A stretch of 64,000 bases of DNA from Pleodorina starrii (Eukaryota; Chlorophyta; Chlorophyceae; Chlamydomonadales; Volvocaceae), in the NCBI GenBank assembly GCA_030267565.1, contig BRXU01000023.1, positions 1,587,001 through 1,651,000 of the forward strand. The letters are read 5' to 3'. Positions within the stretch are counted from its first letter, which is position 1, and each line of letters begins with the position of its first letter. The position numbers and the translations under genes are program-made. The notes beneath the pieces were generated by a model, which was given only the letters and a program-made list of their open reading frames with translations, made no database searches and was not told the DNA's origin. Below, piece after piece: positions 35,401 through 64,000 of this stretch.

Positions 35401-38020
35401 GTTGGCCCTGCCTCCACCGCAGGGCGCGTCCGTCGCCGCATGGCAACGCGTGTTCCACAGGCTCCGGAGCAACAGGTCTGGTGCCGCCGCCGAGCCGCCA
35501 GCACTACCGACCGCCGCCGCCGCCACCACCGTCAGCAACGGCGACGCCGTCATCATTATCGGCGGCGGCGCTGGCGGCGGCGCCGGCCGTCCTACCATCC
35601 TTGACGGGGGACCCCCGCCCTTGCCGGTGACGCTCAGCGCGACCAGCGGAGTGGTGATCGGCGGCGACGGCGGCGACAATGACGTCGCGTCCATCGCCGA
35701 CGGATTCAAACCAAGATGGACCGCCGCCGGCGGCGGCGGCGGCGGCAACGGCGCTGTGAACCACCAGAACCCCTGGCCCCCGCCCCCGAAAGCCAGCAGC
35801 ACCACCAGCATCAATATGGGCGCAATGGCCGGCATTGGGCCTGGCGGTGGCCTGGGAACAGCCTTCGCTTACGGCCCTGGCGGCGACGGCGACGAACTCA
35901 CCGGAGGAGGCGGCGGCGGTAGAGTCGTCGACGACACCGCGCCGAGCAGCGTCCGGAAGAGCGCCTCCGACAAGACGGTTGGCAAGGCCAGCGGCGGCGG
36001 CGGCGGCGGCGGGCCCTTCGGTGGTGCCGCTGCCCGCTACTCCTACAGCAACACCGGCTGGTTGTCCCATCTGTGGATTTTCCTTGGGCGGTCGGTTAGG
36101 CAGGTACGGTGGGCTGCTGCGGGTTTTGTGGGCGCGTACCGTTGAGGTGGATTTTAGGGGTTTAGGGTTTTTCTAGGGTTTAGGGGCTCTGGCGATGCGG
36201 GTGGCGATGAGTTTGCAGCGATGGGGCGGACGCGGCGACGTTCGCGGACCCCAGCCCGGCAATACTTCGGGTGGGGGGGGGTGACGGGAGTGATGTGGCT
36301 GGTCGGCAGCGACTGTAGAAGCGACGAACACACGGTGTGTGTGTGCTGCGGGCGCCCCCGCTGCGCACCCTTCAGATGCGAACGACTCTTGGAACGGGAC
36401 ATTAACATTAGCTTACGAAATCTGCCCATTGTATGTTTATGTGTGTAAGTGTGTCCCTCACCCCTCCCTTGCTTTGGTGTCACCCCACCGTAGGCCAGCC
36501 GCGCCTTTTGGCCCGTCACAGTGCTGGAGGTGGCTCTGTTGCTGGCGGCCGCGGCGGCGGTGGGCGCCAACCAGGGCGCGCAGTGGGGCCCCACCGACGT
36601 GCCCGGAAACGCGCTCATGGCCATGATGTGCCTTGCCGTACTGGCTGTCGTACAGCACCTCCGTACCTTTACGACAAACCGCCTGGTGCTCCGCCGGGAG
36701 CGCGGCGCGGGGCTGTCGCCAACCGCCTACTTCACGGCGCGAGCCCTGGTGGATCTGCCCTGGATCCTAGCCGCGCCCGTAATCTTCACCCTGCCGTACT
36801 ACGTACTTACCGTACCGCGCGCACGGTTCTCGTTGTACTATGCAATCGCGGTGGGCGTTTGGTGGTGGGCGTCGGGCCTGGCGTACCTGCTCTCCAACTC
36901 CCCGCTGGTCCCCGACGCCGCCGCGCCCACCGCTGCCGTACTGGTGACGCTCATCGCCGGCGCGCTGCTCAACGGCGCTGGCACGCCGTCGCTGGCGGAG
37001 GCGCGGGGTACGGCAGTGGAAGCCGTACTAGGTGTGTCGTACAACCGCTGGGCGCTGGAGGCCATTACGGTTTCGGAGCTGGACCACTACATGGACACGC
37101 ATCGGAATGTGGTAGCGGTCATGTACGGAAACAAAGGCATGTGTGGCTTGGACCGGCGGGTCCAGGGTGGTTCGTGGCTGTCCGATACCGACGAGTCCGG
37201 AGACGCGACACTGGAGCTCCTGCGTCTGTCCGCCGACTTCACACGCGGGTACTGCCGTAACGCATACAAGACGGCTCTCATCGCGCTCTTCTCCCTAGGC
37301 ATGGGCCTGCGCCTGCTGGCAATGCTGACCCTCAAGTACGAAGCGGAGATCGTACACTGTCGTGATTGTGTCGTACAATGGTGGCGCTCGTCATCCACCA
37401 GGCGCGACGCTCGGCGCGACGCTGATGCGGCGGCGGCGGCGGCATCCGCGGAGGACGAGAAGGGGCGGTCGGCGCTGAAGTCGCCGTCGTCGTCAGCGGC
37501 GGCGACGGCGTTCCTAGCGAGCCGCCGCAGCGGCGGCGCCGCCGGCATGGCGGAAGTCAGCATCCTGCTAGAGCCCGACTCGGCCAACAGCCGCTCGCAG
37601 CAGCGCCGACAGCAATTCCAGAAGCAGCAGGCAGCCATGCGGCACAGGGCCTTTGCCTGGCGTCGCTCGTCCAGCTTGTCTTCTCGGTTACCGCACGGCA
37701 CCATGCCGTACGGCACGCCCGCGGCGGCGGCGGCGTGGATGCCGCCGTCGCCACTGCCGACGACGCAGTCGGGGCCGGAGCTTCACGGCGCGGGTTCATC
37801 GGGGCCGGTCACTCTCTCGCCGGCGGTGAGCATCGGGAGGGCGGCGGCAGTAGTCCCGCCACTGCCGGCAACGCAGTCTGTGCCAGCGCTGCACAGCGTG
37901 GGGCCATCGGGGACCTTGACCATCTATCCAGCGGCTAGCGTCGCAGCCGCTGCGACGCTGGGACTGCCCGTCTCTGAGCTGGCGGCGGCGGGCCAGACAT
38001 CCGCAGGGGCGGCCCCGTAG
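20428..38020 (+). CDS. Giant ABCG transporter, copy 1 (ABCG24/28-like, Cys-rich ectodomain, very long linker)
   Basis: Twenty-four exons: 20428-20547, 20620-20681, 21142-21243, 21544-21904, 22434-22601, 23106-23398, 23881-23968, 25785-26000, 26502-26635, 26929-27215, 27582-27719, 27995-28229, 28483-28840, 29201-29272, 29610-29729, 30151-30286, 30794-31587, 32112-32369, 32795-33046, 33377-33592, 33908-34543, 34881-35243, 35423-36103, 36494-38020; 7617 nt, about 2538 residues. The signal-like start has [14 protein letters not shown]. Residues ~41-550 are Cys-rich with repeated CPxGxxC units, and a membrane span lies near 561-584. In the NBD (~611-963), Walker A is GPSGCGKSS, the Q-loop VPQDD, the signature ISGGQRK, Walker B LLFLDEP and the H-loop VIHQPR. 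Residues ~964-2030 are a mostly low-complexity linker. The rest is the ABCG membrane domain with about six spans and a Ser/Ala-rich tail. Half transporters of this type work as dimers; the cargo is unknown. Confidence 0.9.
23974..24420. repeat. 17-bp minisatellite in intron 7 of copy 1 (left array)
   Basis: About 25 tandem copies of a 17-base unit reading TGTGTATTTGCGTGTTG or its variant with GG for TT. Because 17 is not a multiple of three, every frame on both strands stays open, which explains the long Cys/Val-rich and Thr/His-rich frames here. They are not genes. The array continues after an interruption at 25254-25437. Confidence 0.95.
24421..25253. mobile_element. Unidentified GC-rich block interrupting the minisatellite
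   Basis: An 830-base non-repetitive block lies between two arrays of the same 17-base repeat in intron 7 of copy 1. The simplest reading is insertion into a once continuous array. It has no long coding frame and no clear terminal inverted repeats, and target-site duplication cannot be judged inside a repeat. A non-autonomous element is inferred only from the interruption. Confidence 0.35.
25254..25437. repeat. 17-bp minisatellite in intron 7 of copy 1 (right array)
   Basis: Same unit and orientation as the array ending at 24420, with TATGCG variants near both ends, as in the left array's right-hand end. Confidence 0.9.
26007..26135. repeat. (GTG)n-TTGA minisatellite in intron 8 of copy 1
   Basis: Repeated GTGGTGGTGGTGGTTGA units of about 17-20 bases directly after the donor site of exon 8. 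Positions 26273-26345 hold a second short array based on CATACGC. Both are intronic. Confidence 0.85.
33059..33090. repeat. Interstitial telomere-like TTTTAGGG repeats in an intron
   Basis: Four near-perfect units of TTTTAGGG, the telomere repeat known from Chlamydomonas, just downstream of the donor of exon 19 of copy 1. Shorter or degenerate runs occur at 14506-14525 and 30081-30134 (as CCCTAAAA), and at 36151-36186 and 46211-46236. Confidence 0.85.
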
Positions 38021-38736
38021 CGATCGGTGGCGCCGACGCCTCCGTGCTTACGGCAGCTGTGGCGCCGACGCCTCCGTGCTTGCCGCAGCTGTGGCGCCGA
38101 CGCCTCCGTGCTTACCGCAGCTGCCGTAGCCGAGGCCGCCACGTCAGCTCGCAGATGGACCGACTGTCGCCGGTTGCCCTCGGGTGGGATCCGCACAAGA
38201 AGTGAATCTGTCCTAAATTAGGCTCCCGTAGCTGGCCGTAACCGGAAGTAACCTAGATGCAAGCAGCGATATATGGGTATTAATTAATTACAGGGGATGT
38301 GTGGCAGTGGAGTGTGTTCGCGGTAGGAGTCGGCATGCGACGCGTGCGATGACATATGCAAAATATGAAAATGCGAAGGCAACTTATTTCACGGTTTCTT
38401 GGTTATTGGTTATTTGGGGGCTGAAGACGTTTTTATTATAGCTCCCGTATTTTGCCAGACGGCTGGGCCGCGGACCGGCACTCCAATGCACGCACAGCAG
38501 AGCAGTAATAAGGAGCGGATCATCAATTAAAGTCAAAGGGCTAGCAGTAGAAGCAATTCAGCGCTGCTCGAATGGATGAATGGATGAATGGGAGGTTCGG
38601 CCTGGTTCGGCCGCTGGTTACGTTGCGCAGGGCTTTCCTGAAGATGTTTACGGTATCTTGCAGCAGCTGGATGTAGAAGGTTATTAAGCGTCGCGAATGT
38701 CCGTTTTGTCGTGGTCTATGCGCATGGGAGCTGCTT

Positions 38737-38778
38737 TACGGCAATTGCCGTACGTGCTGCTTTACGGCAATTGCCGTA
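38737..38778. repeat. Two copies of a perfect 16-bp palindrome
   Basis: TACGGCAATTGCCGTA occurs at 38737-38752 and again at 38763-38778, ten bases apart, each a perfect inverted repeat, embedded in a repeated GCTGCTT context. It lies about 720 bases downstream of the copy 1 stop codon, probably in its 3' UTR. Confidence 0.8.
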
Positions 38779-39195
38779 CCGCTTTACGCGGCTACCTTGG
38801 GGCGAGAAGCCACTGGCAACATTGGCCAGCGGCTGCAAGGTCAGGAAGCTAATAGGCGTGTGCAGCCGCACTCCGTCGATGCGATGAAACCAGCGAACGG
38901 CGATAAACGAATGCCCCTATCCTGTCGGCACTTGGGGCGCTGTCGCAATGAGGACAGACACGCCGTCGTTAGTTGCCACGCTTGGACGGCGGGTTGCTTG
39001 TGTGCTGTCAGTAATGTTCTTGTGTGCGTTTGTTCTGCACTGCATGCGCCTCTGCTGCGTGCCCTTGCCGGCTGCTGCTGTCAACAGCTCCGTACGGCAG
39101 GGGCACTTTATTTGCCTGCCTGGATTGGTGATGATGAGCTGCACTCAAAAATGTTTGGTGGCGGACGGCTCTGATCGTCTGATGGCAACATATGT

Positions 39196-39267
39196 ACGCT
39201 CTCGGTTGCGCGTGCGTGGGGCATGCATTGAACGCTCTCGGTTGCGCGTGCGTGGGGCATGCATTGA
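39196..39267. repeat. 36-bp perfect direct repeat, two units
   Basis: Units 39196-39231 and 39232-39267 are identical and adjacent. They begin ACGCTCTCGG and end GGGGCATGCATTGA. They are non-coding, between the two transporter genes. Confidence 0.9.
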
Positions 39268-40865
39268 GCGGGCATTGCTGGCCTTTATTTGCAGTTTGCA
39301 TCTGCCGTTTGTAAGGTTTCGTTAATGGCGAACTGCGCCTGATTGTGTGTCCAACCGTCTATAGCACCAGAAGTCAATGAACGCGCTCAGACGATTATTC
39401 GGACCTCCTTCAGGCTCTGGGCTTTCTTCGGCAAATCTGTGGGGTTACGGCTGTGTGGCCAGCAGGTTGCACCTAGGCGAGGGAACCATTCGCCCTACGT
39501 AATTCGCTCGCGCATGTATGTTTGGTCAAATGCTCTGACTATACGCGATAAGTGGCTGTTTCCTGGCATATTTCCAGGCATTTCTGGCAAACGACAAGGG
39601 GAATTTTTCAGCGTTTCAGGACTGCGGCATTGTACGGCATGTGGGCTCATGGGTACGAGGGTATGTACCGGGGGTTTCTTTCGGGCACCTAGAAACAGCC
39701 TAAACAATACGCGTGTACGGTATCCCATATCCCTAGAAAATTCCACCCGCCCTCAGCAATAATGGGCGGCTCCAACCTCCAAGCAAGCTTTGCAGCCGTC
39801 ATCGTCTCAGGTCTGGCATCTCAGGTTGAAGAAGACGCAAATGAAGTCCGTCGTCATGGCCGCACACCGTCCTGGATGTGGTTATCATGGAAAAAAATTA
39901 CCGTCGGAAAGTGTTCGTTGGGCCGGACGAGGGATTTCCTTTTACCAGGGGACTTACCTTCCTCTGCGGATGAACGGCCGTCTTCGACTGGAGTTCAGTT
40001 CGTCCGACGCAGCCGGACGAACGGCCCTACCGGCCCTTCGACCAAAAGGAACGGGCAGTTCATCAATCATGGAGACAATGATGATACAAACTCTGATACT
40101 GTATAGATAGAGCATGGCGATTATCCAGTATAAGCAGGAGCGAGGCTATGTCTGGTTGGTCAGCTGCTTACTGCCCTTTTCTGCAACATCCCACATGTAC
40201 TCTTCCTGACTTGTGTTCATTCGCACAACCCTGAAGAGCATTACCATCTCCGCGGACTGTCTTAGTTGTAAGTACTGAAACAATAATTTATGTTTAGGAC
40301 ACAGGCTTTAGATTTGTGAACAGCTACAGTCACCACACCGCAGGTAGGGCACATGTTGCGTAGCTGTAAATAATCCGTTGGCACAAGCACAGTAATAGGG
40401 TAATAATAATGAAATAATAATCCTTATTGTTGGCCGGCTTCATGCATCGTAGTGTTGACTTGCCCGCTTTTATAAGGCCCGCCGCCCGTTCACACATGCA
40501 TCCATGTTTTCAGCACGCTGTACCTTAATCACTTCCGTTGTAATTACATCCAAAATAAGATGTGGGACAAGGAGAACCGGAGCGGGGGTAGGTAATAGGA
40601 ATACGAAGAACTGAAGCGGGGGTGGGAAATCGATGAACGGAAATCAACTTATGTACGACGTAGGATAAATACATAAACAAGCGGAAGATGGGCTGCCATA
40701 AGTGGGCTTAGATAGGTAGGCAGTTCTGGAACGGTGATTAATAGGCTTACCTCGCTCAGCAGCTCAGCGCGCCTTTATTTGCGTTAAGACGTATCATCCA
40801 GCAGACATGCCTGGGACGATTTACTTCAGTTTCAAGTAGAACTCATAGTATGGTTACGTAGAAAC

Positions 40866-55962
<15,097 letters not shown>

Positions 55963-56424
55963 ATAGATAGGGTTGGTGGTGCAGCGTAGCGGGTCCGTCG
56001 TCATCTGGCGTGCTGCCGCCGACGACCGCTGCTGGTTCGTTCTCTCCATCTGTATGCATGCGGTTTGCGGAAGCTTCGACTCGGCTAGTGCGCGGGGGCT
56101 TTAGATAGATAGGGTTGGTGGTGCAGCGTAGCGGGTCCGTCGTCATCTGGCGTGCTGCCGCCGACGACCGCTGCTGGTTCGTTCTCTCCATCTGTATGCA
56201 TGCCAGAAGCTGCGTGCCGCCAGCAACAGCAGGGGGCGGGCCTGGTAATAAAGGTCGCCGATCGAGGTCGTCATAGGCTGCTGGGGTGTAGCAGTCTTAG
56301 TTGCTAAAGGCCACTCGAGTTGTTTGTACAGGTGTAGCTTAGGCTCTTATAGCCTAGCGCCGCACTGTCCGGTTGCTACACTGGTACATACGGTAGGCAG
56401 TACAGCAGGCGACAGTGCGTACCA

Positions 56425-56542
56425 AATAATAATAATAATAATAATAATACGCCCGACCGGAGGCCGAGGCGTGGGTTAAGGGAGCAGAGGAGGTGGGGTG
56501 ACGGGTTTCCCCGGTCCCAGTCCTCCCCCGCCACCGCGGTGA
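56425..56542 (-). mobile_element. SINE-like element with (ATT)n tail, copy B, with 14-bp target-site duplication
   Basis: The element reads on the minus strand: body CACCGCGGTGGCGGGGGAGG to the GGCGT end, then a short (ATT)n tail (plus-strand AAT at 56425-56448). It is flanked by perfect direct repeats GACAGTGCGTACCA at 56411-56424 and 56543-56556. A 14-base duplication plus a simple tail at one end is the mark of target-primed retrotransposition. Confidence 0.75.
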
Positions 56543-56556
56543 GACAGTGCGTACCA

Positions 56557-59048
56557 TATATGCGTATTTAGAAAGATAGGTAGGCGACTGCGTTGGTATG
56601 GTTGCCGGCGGAATGCATGCATGGATGACTCATCTTGTATGTATGGGCCACACATGCATGCAGCAGCAGTAGTTGCTTGTCGATCGTGGGGTTCAGGCGT
56701 TTATCATCAGCACGGCTCATCAGGATGCGATGGATGCAATTCATGCATGCGTGTGTGGCTGGCATGCTTGATTGGCGCGCGAGATGTTGAAAGGTGTCTG
56801 CAACCGGCAAAATCTGATGTTTTATGAACAGGCTACACCGCATTACGAATTCCGGTTTTATTTTGGGCATCCATAGGCGCGAGCGAGTAAGGTTTCGCCT
56901 TGCTTGCAGGCTTGCTTGTATCAAATCGCTCGCATCAAAACCAAAGACGTACACGTACGAACTGGTACGAACGTGTAGTAATAGGCGAATATTACGTCGT
57001 GTTAGGGTCTCACGTATCGTAGGATATCACGCAGAATTTGTGTTTGTTTGATTGGCCGATAGCTGCGAGCGCGCACGTATGTTCATTCGTAAAGAGGGGG
57101 GAGCCTGTGTTGATACGCACGTACGACGCTGGCTCGCTCCCACAGTACAGCACAGTATGTTGCGGTGGTGCCCGTTCGTTCGGGTCATGCTCCCGGAAGG
57201 GGATAAATAAATAAAGCACGTGTCCATCAGTCGTCCGAGACATGCGGCAAGCAAGGTGAGGGCTGGCTGGGGTGGTTGAAGGACGTGCCAGGTACAGGCA
57301 TGATGCGTGCCGTCGAGGGCACTGCATGCTGTATGGGCAGCTGCACCCTTGTTTCTGTAAATGGCTGTACTACAGATGTGGCGACTGTATGTTTATATGT
57401 GGCTGGGCTGGCGCAGTATCTAGTTTGTGGGTCAGACCTCAGACCTCAGACGAGCGACGTGACCATACGTACATTAATCAAATGCGTGCATAACATACGT
57501 GCGTACCACTACTTATTGCTGCTGCATGCACGCATGCATGGCAGTAAGATTGGTGCATGAAGGCTGTTACATGACGAAGACTACACATACATACATATGC
57601 GTCACCTTACGTATTATTACCCCAGCAGTACCTCACCGCAACAACTGGATGGGCCCCTCCGTCCATCCGTGATCGGAAAATAAAGGCTCTCAAAGGCTCG
57701 GAAAACCGCACATAATGAGCCGGTCCGAGTAAAACACCGACGAGAGCGATAGACGTATGTGCAGTCGACCTACATCAGCCAGCACCACTACCACCGCCAT
57801 GCGTGCACCACGCAGCAGTCACACTCACACACCCAGATATAGAAGCCGCCGTGCTCGGAGCGAGGCAGCGTATATGCGACGGATGCTCATGAGGCCACAA
57901 ATGAAGAGTAGCGCAATAATGTATGTGCGTGACGTGGCATGACAAATGAAAACATAAGGCCGCCGTGTTAAGCTGGACCGTATGTATGTGTCGCAAACGA
58001 GCCAACAATAAAGGCAACGGACGTATTACGTCGTCATCGCCGACGCACTATTCTTATAGGCCTGCTGCGCGATTATACAGCACAGTTGGACTAAGGTGAA
58101 GCCCGGCGGCGGCGGGCGCGCTCGCTCTGCGCTTGGCCTGCCAACGAACGCGGACCAACTGCTAGGTGACAGCAGTCCGCCGAGCCTGCCATCCAGTAAA
58201 TAAACATCGCCATCACAAGTCATCGGGGCGGCGTGCAGAGGTCTCAACCGGCATAGATGCATGTCATGTAGGTTGGGTGGGGCCCCAGATAGATAGATAG
58301 ATAGATAGACACCCCCCGAACTCCGCCCATGCATGTTCATGAACACCGGGAGTGTGATATACATGGAGCAAGAAGCGGAAAAAACGCGCGACTGAATGGA
58401 TGTGAAGGTGTGAAACAAAATGCAGAGTAAACATGAGTAAAAAAGACTCGCGACACGTTTTTTCACGCGCGCACATATAGCACACACACACATGTGCGCT
58501 TGAGTAGTAAATAAGCGCGCGAGTTGCTTGGGGGTGGGGAAGCACACCATCGCAGACGCTTTCCCCTGTTCACGACATTAGCGTGCATGCATACCGCGGC
58601 CTTGTCATCAGGCGGCTCAGTCCACCGCTAAATAAACCTTCGCACATTTCTGCGCTCCCACGCATCAGGCCCCGCGTGTCGCAGTCATCATCCCAGACGC
58701 ACATCGATCGATCGGCATCGCAGGGGCCCTTTTTATTACGGATCCTTCATTACGCACTGCTGTTGTTACCCAGCAGCCACCAGCGTGTTTTAAAGCAGGC
58801 GCCAAAGTCCGCTGCTGCTGCTCGCATCGTAGGTGTGCCTCATCATAGCCACGTATGTATGGTAGCCTCGCTCGCTCATACATCTATCAGCGTAGCCGCG
58901 GTTTGCACACAAACAGACGAATCTCCCAGAGCAGCAGATAAATAAATATGGCACACACATACATCCCTTCACTAGGTGCCGTGCATATCAGGACCAAGCA
59001 GCTCCAAAGTATCATCACCGTTGCATGCATGTCGTCTATGTTGCCTCA
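56557..59048. other. Convergent 3' region between copy 2 and the right-edge gene
   Basis: This region is lower in GC and has no supported exon. It must hold the 3' UTRs of copy 2 (plus) and of the right-edge gene (minus). TGTAA at 57356-57360 (plus) and TTACA near 57565 (TGTAA on the minus strand) are candidate polyadenylation signals. A (GATA)n run lies at 58287-58309. Confidence 0.45.

Positions 59049-64000
<4,952 letters not shown>

Larger units (their letters stand above)
38021..40865. other. 3' UTR of copy 1 and promoter region of copy 2
   Basis: There is no convincing exon in these 2.8 kb. TGTAA motifs at 39310-39314, 40267-40271 and 40375-40379 are candidate polyadenylation signals for copy 1. 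GC content falls along the stretch. The promoter and 5' UTR of copy 2 should lie in the last few hundred bases. Two small repeats are listed separately. Confidence 0.45.

Noticed and set aside
39762..40106. Plus-strand frame of 114 codons between the transporters
   Set aside because: A second overlapping frame of similar length is also open, no motif was seen, and it probably lies in the 3' UTR of copy 1.

Overview
The window looks like nuclear DNA of a volvocine green alga (Chlamydomonadales). This is inferred from sequence character, not from a database match. The DNA is mostly GC-rich. Genes are cut into many short exons by introns that usually begin GTGAGT or GTACGG and end GCAG. TGTAA, the volvocine polyadenylation motif, occurs downstream of several stop codons. 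TTTTAGGG-type telomere-like motifs, the Chlamydomonas type, sit inside introns. Coding regions carry long Ala, Gly and Gln tracts. Exon models were assembled by hand from splice sites and reading-frame phase; in each complete gene the exon lengths add up to an open frame.

Layout from left to right. Positions 1-3973 (minus strand) hold the 5' part of a gene for a protein with a charged helix, a UBA/CUE-like helical segment and an acidic low-complexity tract; it runs off the left edge. Positions 4470-6337 (plus) hold a complete six-exon gene for a 173-residue protein, divergent from the first. Positions 8552-11553 (plus) hold a four-exon GT-B (GT4-like) glycosyltransferase. Positions 14098-17872 (minus) hold a six-exon gene for a 727-residue protein with an N-terminal EEIG1/EHBP1-type NT-C2 domain and a C-terminal coiled coil; its first intron appears to be GC-AG. 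Positions 20428-38020 and 40866-55962 (both plus) are a tandem pair of very large ABCG transporter genes, about 2538 and 2136-2152 residues. Positions 59049-64000 (minus) hold the 3' part of a gene for an Ala-rich helical protein that runs off the right edge.

The two transporters fill more than half of the window. Each has a signal-peptide-like start, a large Cys-rich extracytoplasmic domain, one membrane span, one ABCG nucleotide-binding domain, a linker of 760-1070 residues that is mostly low complexity, and a C-terminal ABCG membrane domain. The order of parts matches plant ABCG24/ABCG28-type half transporters, but the linkers are unusually long. Patches of near-identical DNA between otherwise diverged copies, in places crossing an intron-exon border, suggest gene conversion.

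The non-coding part holds minisatellites, (ATT)n arrays and a short SINE-like family with (ATT)n tails present three times, one copy with a 14-bp perfect target-site duplication. An unexplained GC-rich block interrupts a 17-bp minisatellite in an intron. A 142-bp tandem duplication copies the end of the second transporter. No tRNA, rRNA, CRISPR array or complete autonomous transposon was found.
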